Below the pieces are notes generated by a model that was given only the letters and a program-made list of their open reading frames with translations, was not told the DNA's origin and ran no database searches. 64,000 nt of DNA from Prinia subflava (lineage: Eukaryota > Chordata > Aves > Passeriformes > Cisticolidae), in NCBI RefSeq assembly GCF_021018805.1, contig NC_086248.1, positions 57,727,485-57,791,484 on the forward strand, read 5' to 3'. Shown piece after piece: positions 25,400-36,875 of the stretch. Both the position numbers and the translations under genes were made by a program. Each line of letters begins with the position of its first letter. Position 1 is the stretch's first letter.

Positions 25400-25432
25400 G
25401 AAACTCTTGTAGATTGCTACAAACCAACAGAG
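25400..25432 (+). CDS. PPP1R14C: PPP1R14C exon 3 (33-nt coding exon)
   Basis: This very small exon encodes ETLVDCYKPTE in frame 0. It has a TTGCTTCTAG acceptor and a GAG|GTAAAA donor. The LVDCYKPTE segment is a hallmark of the PPP1R14B/C C-terminal helix region and continues exactly in phase from exon 2 into exon 4. Because it is 33 nt and phase 0-0, skipping it would remove eleven residues without a frameshift. The 5' end of a solo LTR lies 395 bp downstream of its donor. Confidence 0.93.
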
Positions 25433-25822
25433 GTAAAAGACTTTTTTAAAATGCTATTAACCTGTGGAAACAGTACTTATGTTCAAGCTAAAGTAACTTT
25501 ATTCTTATGATAAAGTAACTAGATGAATATTAATGGCTAGTTGATAGACTAGGAGCTTTATATCCTGAAAATGTTTGTGCTTGTCACTTAGCTACAGTTG
25601 GAATGTGATTGTACCCTGTGGAGGAACTGCTGGTCATTCCCACTGAACTATCAGTATTGTTTGCTGTAATGTCCTTAATGACTATACTGACTTTTAAAGC
25701 TGCCATGTTATAAGAAAACTATATATAGTTCTCATGAGATGGCTAAAATATTTGTGTGTTGGACTGTGCTCTTCACTGTGAAATCATTTAATTTTATCTA
25801 GGGCAGTAAAATTTATTCTGAG

Positions 25823-25827
25823 AACTG
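25823..25827. repeat. Left target-site duplication of solo LTR (AACTG)
   Basis: AACTG directly precedes the TGTCGTAG start of the LTR and is repeated exactly at 27208-27212 after its ...CATGACA end. Five-base duplications are typical of ERVL-type integration. Confidence 0.85.
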
Positions 25828-27207
25828 TGTCGTAGTTGTGGGAGAGGTGAATTTTTCCAGGGGGATGTGGGCAGTCCAATCAGTAATCAGCTTTTCTGCT
25901 GGCACCTGGATTGGTCACTCGGAAGTTTAGACACGCCTCTGAGGACACAAATAGTTAAAAGCAGGACCCCAAGGGGGTTAGGCCTCTTTTCAGATCCCGG
26001 TTTCAGCAGAGAGATGTGTCAGGCCTCCTTCCCCTGCCCAGCCACGAGGCTGGGTGGGGGAGGGGAAAACACATGGTCGGGCTCAAGTAAGCCGGAGCCC
26101 CGGGGGAAGAGAAGAGAGTGGACAGGACTGGAACTGAGCTGATCCGTCCAGGATGGAGGGGTGGAAAACTGTGGAAGTGCCTTCTGTGTGTGCTCACCCC
26201 CTCTTCCCCCCTCAAACTCCGGGAGAAGGTGCCCAGCCACGTGAGAGCTGCCGAGCCTGGGAGTGCCTGAGCCTGCACCCTGCTGGGAGATAGAAGCTAT
26301 TAACCCTTGCTTGGCAGAAAGAAACTTTTCTTAGACATTAATTCTCATGACTGGTGATTTTAGAAAAAAGGAGAAAGAAGCGGCCTGGGACCGAGGTGAT
26401 AAAGCACGATTAGAAGGAACCTGATGGGCAAAGAATGAGAGGAGTAGCCTTCGGAGCTAGACTTTTCTTGCATAATGTCAGCCATAGACTGAACTTAAGT
26501 CTCTTTTGAACATAAACTGCATTTTAGGTAGATGCAGCTGCCCCTGCTTTTGCTACAGTGACTGGCACTTGAAGAGTAGAGCGAGCAGAGAAAAGAGGGA
26601 GAGGGTGAGGTGGCACCCTCTGCCCTCAGGGCAGACCTGCTCCTGGAACCCCGGCCCCTGGGTAAAAAGGAAGAGAGCTCGGCATGCAGCATCCTTAAAA
26701 AGCCCTGTATGCAGTTTTGGCCTATGAGACAGAGGTGAGAGCGCTGGACATAGGAAAAAGAGAGAGTCACCCTGGCAGACTTCTCCGGGCAGTGCCACGG
26801 GTGACGTAAGAACACATAAAGAGTAGACCTGTGTGTTCTGAAGAACAGTCTGTAGTGCGAGAGAGACTCCTCTCTCCCTTGCTGAACTAAAGATTAGTTT
26901 GGTTTTTTTTGAGTAGTGATTGTTTAATCTAAAACCCAAAAGTTTAGTCTGTGAAGAGTAATGTGTGGGAGATAGAAACTGAGAGAAGAGAAAAAATGTC
27001 CTAAGAAGTTTTTATTTCTGTCTCTGTGTGTGTTTAAGAGTTTTTCTATCGCTGTTCTTCTGTAATAGAATAAAGTTTTAGTGGTTTTTTTTGTTTTCAA
27101 GATTTAAGCCTGCTCTGCTCTGTTCCTGATCACATCCCACAGGAGTTGTTAGAGAAAAAACATTATTCATAGGTACATTAACATCTAGCCAGTGCCAACC
27201 CATGACA
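25828..27207 (+). mobile_element. Solo LTR of an endogenous retrovirus (ERVL-like)
   Basis: This 1,380-bp block begins TGTCGTAGTTG and ends CCAACCCATGACA, the canonical TGT...ACA retroviral LTR ends. It is flanked by a perfect 5-bp direct repeat, AACTG. Near its left end it has a CCAAT box (25876-25880) and an inverted one (GATTGG, about 25910). Near its right end it has AATAAA (27069-27074) followed by a GT-rich tract, so it is oriented like the host gene. No gag, pol or env remnant sits beside it, so it is a solo LTR left by recombination. CpG content is higher than in the flanks, which fits a fairly young insertion. Short ORFs inside it have no recognisable product. The class assignment rests on duplication length and is tentative. 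Confidence 0.88.
27069..27074 (+). terminator. Poly(A) signal within the solo LTR
   Basis: AATAAA is followed within about 10-30 bases by GTTTTAGTGG and a T-rich run, the arrangement of a functional cleavage and polyadenylation site. In an intact provirus this would mark the end of the R region. In this position it could terminate host transcripts within intron 3. Use is not shown by the sequence. Confidence 0.6.
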
Positions 27208-28445
27208 AACTGTTATGCAGATATGCAGCTCGGTTAATTGTTTGTGTGAATGGACTTGAAAAAAATTGTGGGATAACCTGTATTAATGGGATTTAGTTAC
27301 TCAGCTTTCATCTTGGGTATCTATTAGTGTCCAGTGCCAATATAGCCTGATTTTCATACAGTAACGTGTACTTACTGGGAAGAGTAAATATTGTAAAAAA
27401 ACCCACTTGGACTAATTGTAAAAATCAGAAGTCTAGGTCATGGGTCAGTTTGTTAGTTCCATTTACAGTCAGTTCTTTCCCAGAAATGGCTGCTGCACAG
27501 TGTTTAATAGAGGGGTTGGCTTACAGGATTCCTCTTGTCAGAGACCTTTCAGCTGTGCATGACTAGAAGCCAGTTGTTTGGTTTTGAAACAAGGCTGCAA
27601 ATAGGTTGGTTCTTCTGTAATATCTGCAGCTGTAGCCACATAAACTGGTGGGGAAGAACTGGAAGTTCAGGAAGAACTGCTGGTGTGGTTGAATAGGCAC
27701 TTCACAGTCCATGATGTATTTTCTTCAAGGCTTTTCCGTTATTATTGATTCCTATGGTAGATTGGGAAGATTCTCCAGAATTGCTATTATAGTTGCTGGT
27801 ACAAACATTTTGACAGTGAAGGGAATTCACCCAGAAAGACTCACCTGATAACACCTGTAGAGTTTGTTGTTGTGTCTTGGTTTCCTTACAGCAGATAACA
27901 CACGTCTCCCATTATGGAGATGCCATAATGCCAAGTCCTCAGCTGTCTCACTGTAGTAATGCTACACCATAGATGACCCTGTCAGCCTTCTCCAAACAAG
28001 TGCTTGGTGGTTCTTCTTAAGATAGGTGTGAAGACAGATACACCATGTGGAGCCTGACGTGGCTCTTGTCAGAGGCTACTAAGAGAAAGCTCAAGTCATG
28101 ACTAGGTGGGAGGGGCAGATACAAGAGCTTAACAGTCACTTGTGTGCTGACCTCTCATCTCTGTGTTATCTGAAGGCGGAGGTCAAATGACCTTTCCTGG
28201 GTTGTACAGGAAAGGTTTATGCCATACTGGTAAATTAAGTTGGTGTGGCAGTTCAAAGGAAACAACACCCTGGACATGTGTCCTTGTCTGCCCTCAAGGC
28301 ACCTGGATCAAGGTGAGATTTTAATACTGAACTGGTGACTTGTGTCTTCAGGCCTCTGTGGATGAGATGGAGGCAGGTCCTTTATCTAGGAGAATATCCA
28401 TCTTCCTTTATAATCTTTAGAGATAGCCAAGTTGAGAGGGTACTT

Positions 28446-28762
28446 AATCCACTCACTCTCTACAGCTATCTGAAGGGAGGCTGTAGACAGGTGGGGGTTG
28501 GCCTCTTCTCCCAGGAACTAGTGATAGGAGGACAGCCTCAAGCTATGGCAGGGGAGTTTAGGATAGATAGTAGGAAGAAATTCGTCACAAAAAGGTTGAT
28601 AGATATTGGAATGGGCTGCCCAAGAGATGGTGGAATCACCACCATGGAGGTGTTCAAGGAAAGTACTTCACACCATGGTCTAGTTGACAAGGTGGTGTTT
28701 GGTCATAGTTTGAACTTGATCTCTGAGGCCTTTTCCAACTTAATTGATTCTGTGATTCTGTG
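28446..28762 (+). mobile_element. CR1 LINE fragment with ORF2 C-terminal remnant
   Basis: This is a 5'-truncated CR1 in the same orientation as the host gene. An open frame (142 codons, 28335-28763, starting before the recognisable CR1 part) carries CR1 ORF2 tail features in order: YLKGGCRQVGVGLFSQ, then FRIDSRKKFVTKR, then GMGCPRDGG and MEVFKEST. The 3' end closes with the bird CR1 octamer tail, GATTCTGTGATTCTGTG (28746-28762). In CR1 this tail follows the reverse-transcriptase domain; that domain itself is absent, so the piece cannot move. The upstream limit near 28446 is where similarity to CR1 becomes visible. Confidence 0.88.
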
Positions 28763-31700
28763 AGGATAGCTTCCAAAATGAGTCACATCCCAGGACTATT
28801 TTACAACAGCAACTTTCCTTCATCTATGGAATGATAAACCCATTAATACTGCATGACTGCTTGCTTAGGCCACTTAAAAATAGTGATTCTTATCCTGCCA
28901 TGTGCGGACTAAGCCTTTTCATTGGCTTAAACCTTCTATATGACGATCCACACCTTGTCTAGAAAATCTGCAATCCTTTTATATTTGCAATCATTTAAAA
29001 CTATTGAGGTAGTTGTCTTGTGAAAGGATTTTTAGAAGATTTGTGGAGAATGGATATGAGCTAATGGAATTTCTCCTGACCAATGAAATACAGTCTGTCA
29101 AGTGCACTAGGGTTCTTATCATCAAGAATTATACAATTTGCAAAAAGTAGTCATCCCTAAATGGGGAGAAAGTTATATAATATGATGGCCCTGCTATTCA
29201 GAACGTTAAGAAAAGTGATACAGGCAGAAAGCTTGATAACTCCAAGCTCTTACCCAACTGTTAAAAAAACCCTATAAACCTGAAAATGTATGTCTGAAGT
29301 CCGTTTTGCTCAGTATCTTCCATTTAGACTAAAGGTTAAGGAAAGACTGAGGAGCTTTTGTATGTATCCTAGACTGATTTTTCATCAGTGGAAGCTGAGT
29401 TATCCAGGTCACTTAAAAGATGGAAAAGATGGAAAGAGTTCCCAGCCTCTTTAACAATTTGGCCGAAGATAATAGCTCAGTAACTTATGAGGAACTGTTA
29501 CAAAACCTGTATTCTAATGGAAATATAGCTAGACTTGTGAATGTGTTTTAAAATACTAAAAGCTTTTCTTAAGCAGCAATTATGGCTGTTTTAATTTGTA
29601 TAGAAATATGCCTAATGTGATACCTTTATGTAAAAACTTATTATGTACACAAACTTAAAGAATATGATATCTGCTAAATCAGTGCCAAAATCAAATTTTG
29701 GATCTGAACTTTTGTAATTGAAGAGGAGCAGGGAGCAGCATCCTCTTCCTGCATCATCTATGTGTCAGAGCAGTCAGTTCTTTGTGCGGTCCCACATGTC
29801 ACCTGTGGAAAATCCCACTCTGACTTGTGTTGAGTTGCTGTTTCAGTTCTGTCTGGTATTCTCTGTCATCATTTGATGGTGGAGGATCTTAATGTTAGAA
29901 ATGAATATAACAAGTTTAAATATAATCTGCAATCTTGATGATGATATTTAGATACTTCACAATACTCTTATTTAGGATAGGAAGACAGTTGTGATTGTGA
30001 AATCAATGAGGTTTTTTCAAGGCACATAATTTGAAGAAGGCTGACTGAATCTGTATTGCTGTTATGTCTGCTATTGATAACAGCAAGGCCACTCATTTAG
30101 ACTGGGCATTGGAGAAAACATGAAATATTTGTGGCTGATGTGAATTAGAGCTTCCACTAGTGGAACTGCCAATGTGATGACAGGAGAAGTGACAAGGAAA
30201 CTCTTAAACTGCTTTGGAAGAAAAATCCAATGCGTGGGCATTTTTTATGCTTACTGACTCCAAAAGATGTAGCTGAGCAACACAAGGTCTGCAGATAATG
30301 AGTGTTTAAAAAGAACTGGATAAATTAGATTTGCAGCTTATTTACTTCTTTCTTTTTTAATAGAAATATACAAAGCTTCAGATGAATGTGCTGGAGATCT
30401 CTCCCATTCAGGCAGGATCTATTTTGTTAGTACAGTTCTTCACTTAGTGCAAAATGGGAGAAAAAGGAGATGAAAATGCATCATTAAAGAAATATTCTGG
30501 AAACTTCTAATAATAATTTTTGCAAACAAACTGTTGAATTGTTGTGCATATTTTGTGGAGAACTTGGGCAGAGATTTAAGTTACTGACTACTCAATTACT
30601 TCAGTGGCTGGGCTGTTCCAACAGTTTTTAACGCTTTTGAAAAAGGTAGAGATGCATTTGTTTAACTGTATGTTTCTCCAAGTTTAATTCCTAGTTGGAG
30701 CAAATGAAAGGCTTGTGATGCAAGTGGTCTAGGCACTGTGGTTTTTAAAGATAAAAGCTATTTTGTGTATGTATTGACATAAAGTATGGTGCTAGTATGC
30801 AGGCATGAATAGAAAGCTCAATGTTTCTGAAACAGAACCCCAGAACTTTTGAAGGACCGTATGTTTATTTTGCTCCTAATTTGTTATGAATTATTTCAAG
30901 TTAATCTTACTGTTTGTTTTTTGTATGTAGTTGCAAGGCAGCAATATGTGGGGTACCCACAAGAAGCAATAGTCACCGCAGATGTGTCCTAAAGCCCCAG
31001 TGCCGTGTGCTGCCTTACATGTGGGCAAGCCAGGGCAGCTGATGGGTGGTAAATTATTAAGTCACAGAAAATGTATTTTGTGTCCATATTACTTGAAATG
31101 AAATAGGAGAATTTGTAGAGAAAAAAGGTTAGAAAACATGCTTGTTCAAGAACAATGCAGGCAGATGCATTTCCAGTAAAACATAATTTCTTGTTCATCC
31201 AGTTGACCACTGAATTCAGTGAACTACAACTTTTTATGTGCCTGCTGAGATCTGCCCTAAATTGTACTACAGTGTTGGAGGGAATTAAGCTTGCATGTTT
31301 TCATTTCTGCAAGTACTCACAATTACAACTTATAAATACCCATAGCAATATCAGAATGGAAGAGCAAGTGGTGATTTGACAAGAATAAGCTGTGCTTGTT
31401 TATGTGCTGCTGAGTTGGAGAACAATTGGGCTGCAAGTCTTTACTGTAGCTAAGCTTTTTGGTATGTAGTTAGTGCCTTATACAGAGCTCACCAAGAAGC
31501 TAAATTGCTGCAAAAATTTAGTGCTCTGGACACTGATGGTGCTGTGGCCTCACTGGAGAGGCCCTCGTTCAGTGAGGCTGCAGAGATGCTGCACCTTCTG
31601 GCCCTGTTCTCCCAAAGCACTTCCCTTCTTTCTGTTCAATTGGCTTTGGGGCGGTTTGAGCCTGTGTGGAAGAGAAGGTGTTTGGCAGTAAGATGGGTTA

Positions 31701-34453
31701 TTATTTAGGTTCTTTCCCAAGTAGCTGTGGGATTGCTCTCCAGGCTGACTTGAGGTTTTACTCCCAAATAATGAAGCCATCTCTGAGAAATAGCCATGGG
31801 CAATCTGTTAAGGAAATCTTGAGTTTTGACTTGGCTATAGGGAAGTAAAGCTGTGAAGGAAAACTGGCTTAGGATTCATTTTATACTCTAGTGAAGCAGG
31901 AGGACTAGCAACTCTAAATTTTAGTTTAAAAACTAGTCCTACTACACGTGTATTGTATGAGGAAGAGAAATCTGGAGAGGCAGTCTAATTAGTCTCCAGA
32001 ATTAATTGGAAAACTTGAATAGGAAGTCTGGAATTCATTGTCTGTCAAATGACCTCATTAAAACAATGAGTCACACCACCAAAGCAGAGAGGTGAAATGA
32101 TTTCCTCCCCTTTGCTGAATTACCATTTCACCTTTGTTTTTTGCCTTTATTATTTTTTTGCCTGAGGCTGAATATAGATGAGTTCAAATGAACTACAGAT
32201 TCAGTCTGTCTCTCATTAAAATTTTGCCTTTAGAATTAGAAAGATGTCTTCTAGAAACAATGATTTAGTATTACAAATTAACAAGATTCTCAATACTTGT
32301 AAAAGGGTGCCTCCTTGCAAAAAATGTGCAAAAAAGAATTTTAACCAAGTTTGCATTCATTTTTGCACATTTTAAAAACTTTCAATTTTTTAAATTTACC
32401 AAGACACAAGGTGATGGTATGAGATTTTTCTTGTATTAGAAGTGCATGTACCCTGTGTATTTCTGGCTATAACCCTTCAAGGAATAATGAGTAAGTTCTC
32501 TAATCCTTAACTGAATTATTCTTGTTTTTTAACTCCATGAATTAAATCAGTATATGTAGGTAGATAATTCAACCTATATTACGGAAGTGCTTTTAACATA
32601 GATTAGTACATGATCAGCTTTCAAACGTCTGATGCTAAATTTCAGTGTATCTTGCTAGAGGGGATTTCAGTAAAATGCTCTGTGTAAAATGATTTTTGTA
32701 TATGGGGTGGAGATAGATGTGGATATGAGGTGTTGACTCAAATGGCCACAAGGAACAACACTGCAATTTTTGAGCGACGGCTTAAGAAAACAAAATGGGT
32801 ATTGCTGAGATAAACCTGAGTTGGTTAGTTACAAAGTGGAGGTTTATTGAAATGCTGTGAAGTCTCCGTTCCTGCCTCCGTGAGGGAAAATGTGCATCTT
32901 TTCTAGAACTTGGCTCTTCCTTTGTGGGGAACTGCAAAGCAAGAAAAAAGGCACAAGCACGGGAGCACAACTGTGTTAATGACAGACAGCTCCGTGTAAG
33001 TGTCAGTTGCAAAGTGATACTTAAATCAGGAATGTGATGAATCAGTGTTGTGGTTTGGATGTCCACGGGAAGTGCACAACAGTGCTACTGTATTATGCAA
33101 AATGCTCTTGTTGGGTTTTACTCTTTGCTACTGCAGACCCTTATTCCATGAAAAAAAAAGTTCCTGAGGGATAAAGCATTTTAAATTACTATATGTACTT
33201 GCTCAAATGAATGCCTTCTCTGCCTCAAGAACAGGTGAAGTTGCTTCAGATCTCCTATAGGGGATTAAACAGTTTTATTTTGGCAGGATTAAGAAGTTTC
33301 CATGTGGTGTTAAAACTTCAAGCAAATATCTTGTTTTGCAAAAGAAGGTGCTTGTGATAACTCTTCAAAGTATAAGGGGAGGAATTCCTCTATTTTGCTG
33401 TAATGTTATATTAAAAAGTAACTTCTATGAAGCTGCTGGAGAGTTTCCAGATGCAGTGTCTTCTTGTAGAGTATCTGTGGCTTGAACAGATTGAATTTAG
33501 AAAGTTTTTCTAAGGCAAGAATTGAACTTCAGCCGAAGCTGTCTTAATGTGATGGGAATATAGTTTTGGGTTGTTTTTTTTTTAATGGAAAGGCTTGTTG
33601 AAAGGCCATACAAATGACATTAATCCCAGATAAAAATCTTCTAAGATCGCTTTAGGGAGTTTATTTTTCTAATAATTGCACTGCAGAACTTTATATAAGT
33701 TTGATAGTAAGAAGTTCTAAAGTGTGTTTGTGTTTCAAGCAGTATCATGCCATATAGTTTTGCATTATCTGACAGGTCCTTACAGTGATGATATGATGAC
33801 ACAGAACTAGTGCAAAGTTTGTTGAAAGCTGTGAATTTTTAGAGTAAGCGTGTCTTCCTCCTTCTTGTGATTTTTTTAGTGGAGAAGTACTGGACTGTGA
33901 CAAGTTTAGAGTTGATATTGTTGCAATGGCTTTGTGGAATAAGACAGCTTCAAGAGGATGGAGGGAGAGGATTTGGGGGTCCTAAAACCCCTCTTTTTCT
34001 GGTCATCTTATTAGGCTGTCTGTCCAGATGGGAAGCATGATACTGATATGCATAGGTGTATTCCTGAAGTGGCCTTCACTTAGTTCAGGGGGCAGACCCC
34101 ACTGTCGTGTAGCTGCTCTGCCTTTGCTGCTGTTCATTGCAGCCACAGGTAGTGTAACTGCAACAATAACCACAGTGCAGCAGTACATGCAGTTCACTAT
34201 AGATGTGCATAATCTGTCAGGAAAGCAAATTGGTTTGTTGAGACCATGGTCCCACCAGAAAAACCTGACATATTTCTCAAGTTTAAATACACATTTCCAT
34301 GGACTTTTCTTGTGCTAAGTGTAGCACCTTGTAATGCATGTTTCAGTGTGACCTTTTTTGAAAGGTACTGTATTGTCATTTAGGTGGTGACTTTGTTCCC
34401 TGGAATTTTTAACTTCAGGCTTTCATCCAGGAAATCATGCTTTTAGTTGTTTC

Positions 34454-34580
34454 ATGGAATCACAGAATGGTTTGGGTTGGAAGGGACCTTAAAGATCATC
34501 TAGTTTGACTGTCAAGGACCAGGACACCATCCACTACCCTCAAAGCCCTGGGTAGCCAGTCCAACCTGGCTTTTTACATC
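34454..34580 (-). mobile_element. CR1 LINE 3' end, antisense
   Basis: The + strand starts ATGGAATCACAGAATGG, then TTTGGGTTGGAAGGGACC and TTAAAGATCATCTAGTTTGA. This is the reverse complement of the standard CR1 3' terminus. It continues as a diverged CR1 3' region to roughly 34580, where similarity fades. It is a truncated, non-coding remnant in intron 3. Confidence 0.9.
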
Positions 34581-35545
34581 AACCTAACTGAATAATTACA
34601 TTCCATGCTTACAGCTAGCTGATTTCATAAGAACCTTTTTGTAGGTGTATACCTAGTACTGTGAATAAATATTATTTTCCCCATGTGACAGTAAGGAGGT
34701 CATTTAGCTTTAATGCACCTGCAAGAAATTGTATACCAAAAGAATTTCAGAGAAAGATGCAAATCTGTAAGCTTCTATTCTCACACAGTTTAAAAAGGAA
34801 ATCTGCTGAAAGTGGGGATAATATCGATGTGAATAAAGGCCTGGTCCATGAATTTTGTTGTGTTCTGGGTTGGTTTATTTGGGGGAGGGGTGTTGGTGGT
34901 TGTTTGTTTTCAAAGTAGTGTCATTCACTTAGCTGTACAGCCAGTTTCACCCATCATAAACCAGTGGTTCTGGCTCCTTGTTCCTCCTTGCCTTGGACTG
35001 ACACAAGTGTTGATGTGGGCTGAGTGGTGGGCCTGGTCAGAGGGCTGAGCCAGGTTGGAAAGCAGCAGGGCAAGAGGAAAATCATCTGAGTTTTTTAGCC
35101 ATATCAGCTTTTTTGTACAGTTCAGTATGCAGCCAACCAAAATACTAGTTTCAGCATGGAGTCTGGCAAGAGAAACACCTCTTTTGGCAAGAGTGCTGAT
35201 TTCTGCACAGGCTTAAGCTGTGGAAGTCTGTTTTGACTGTTTGCATTGTATCCAGCCATAGGTTTTCCTTCATTCAATAGTTGGTGTAAGGCCCTGTGCA
35301 GTAAAAACCTAAATGATAGGTTATAACTGAGCCAGCACAATCACAAGGAAAAGGTCACTGTTCACACTTCTGCTGGATGGGAAAGATGTGTATAAGGTTC
35401 CTGGCAATCAGGCTAGAGAAATTCCAGCTTAGCAGTAAAACCTTAAATAAAAATGTATAGTTCACATTAAAAAAAAAAAAAATCTTCAATTATAGTATTA
35501 CAGGATCATTAAAATGACTCATATTTTCTTTTTTTTTTTCCCTAG

Positions 35546-35620
35546 GAATTTATCAAAGAGCTGCTAACTCGGATAAGAGGAATGAGAAAACTCAGTCCCC
35601 CTCAAAAGAAGAGTATATAA
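35546..35620 (+). CDS. PPP1R14C: PPP1R14C exon 4, coding part with stop
   Basis: After a T-rich CCCTAG acceptor, frame 0 encodes EFIKELLTRIRGMRKL, then SPPQKKSI and a TAA stop at 35618-35620. The amphipathic EFIKELL-RIRGM helix followed by KLSPPQKK is the conserved PPP1R14C C-terminus; PPP1R14A ends in a quite different proline-rich tail, and PPP1R14B ends at the lysines without the extra residues. The three exons together give 63 residues, roughly the C-terminal 40% of a protein of about 160-165 residues in this family. No frameshift or premature stop is seen, so the gene appears intact here. The protein is a cytosolic phosphatase inhibitor. Confidence 0.94.
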   Translation, partial: EFIKELLTRIRGMRKLSPPQKKSI

Positions 35621-36875
35621 ATAACTCAAAGTAACAGCACTCTGTAAAAGACATGGCAAGGGAAATGGGACTTTGAATACAAGACCTTTATTAAAATAAT
35701 TGTCTTTCTCCACAACTTTTTTGATTTTATTCAGTTTTGACTCAAGGAATTTTTTGTGTGTTTTAAGGGTTCTTTTTTAAGTGTCAATTTTTTTTTATCA
35801 AAAATATCAACAATTTGGATGCTGCTCAACTTTCACCTAAGGATTACTGAAGCAAGTGAAGAATCCAAGAGTTAGTGATGAGGGGCAGCAAGCCTATGTG
35901 GTGAATCAGAAGATCTTGTAAATTTACAGAGCTAGGAGACTTCTCCTTGCAACTAGTTGGATAACGTTTCTTAAGTTGGTTGTACATTTAACTCATGGAT
36001 GTCAAGTTTCTTGTGCTTGTCTGTACATAAATTTCAAAGTGGGTTGTGAATACTGTTTCACATGGATGGAAAGAAAGTTTGTCAGAGTAAATTATTTAAA
36101 TGGTGAATATTGCAAATTTGCTACCAGAAGGTACCAATTTAGATTACTAAAATGAATGCTGCCATTTTTCTAAATACCCTTAAAGCAGCCCAGTGAAGAA
36201 TCTCATCATATCTCCTTATTTAGACTGCAGCATATGAAAATTGGGAGTTTTAAGGGCTTGATTTGTAGACTTAAAAGTTATTTGATTGACTTTAATGCTT
36301 TGCCAGAATCACTTCCTCTCCACGTCATGGTGTCTTGGAGCTGTGCTAACTTATACTGAATATGGGCCTGGAGTGATATCTAAAGAAATGTCCATCACCT
36401 ATTAGAAGTGTGAGGAAAGACAGTGTTGCAAGTTTAAACAACAACAAGACAGTGATACCAAAATTAATTGCAAGTACTGTATTGCATTTAATGATGTGGT
36501 CTTAATCAAATGCAGATTCCTCTCCCATAAAGGTAGGCAAAGAGTAATACAGCCTTTGTTTATGGCTCTGCCCTGAGAAGTGGGGAGACTTCTTAACTTG
36601 GGCTCTCTTGTAAGAGCAAGAACAGAGATCCCTGCTCCCTTCTGGAAGATGTCCTAACTAGAATGTTTGATAAGCTACCATTTACTGGTAGGTGACATTA
36701 GTCAGGCATTTTATATCAAGGGTGCTCTGAACATATTTTATTTTTCAAAAGAAGTACATGTTTGTGAATTTTACGTATACTGGCAAGCTTTTTTAATGTA
36801 TTTAATTTTGTAATGTTTACTGATGATTTTATTTACCAGATATTTACTCAAATAAATGGAACAACTTGTGACTTG
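35621..36875 (+). other. PPP1R14C: PPP1R14C 3' UTR
   Basis: Non-coding continuation of the last exon from the TAA stop to the inferred cleavage zone about 15-25 bases past AATAAA. It is AT-rich and free of recognisable mobile elements, unlike the flanking introns. A weaker ATTAAA at 35690-35695 could give a short UTR form. The 3' limit is inferred from the signal, not seen directly. Confidence 0.75.
36851..36856 (+). terminator. PPP1R14C: Poly(A) signal of PPP1R14C
   Basis: AATAAA sits in TTTACTCAAATAAATGG and is followed by TGTGACTTGTTACATGT and later TTGCTGAGTAGGTTTG, a GT-rich downstream region. Position and orientation suit the end of the last exon. Confidence 0.75.

Larger units (their letters stand above)
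25433..35545 (+). other. PPP1R14C: Intron 3 of PPP1R14C
   Basis: A 10.1-kb intron bounded by the GTAAAA donor and a T-rich CCCTAG acceptor. Beyond the three mobile elements listed separately (solo LTR, sense CR1, antisense CR1), it is AT-rich DNA with stops in all frames. From 27213 to about 28445, 28763 to 34453, and 34581 to 35545 I recognise no gene, RNA or repeat apart from a 14-A run at 35469-35482. Confidence 0.85.

Noticed and set aside
25867..26278. Overlapping ORFs of about 90 codons on both strands
   Set aside because: They fall inside the GC-rich part of the solo LTR and have no retroviral protein signature.
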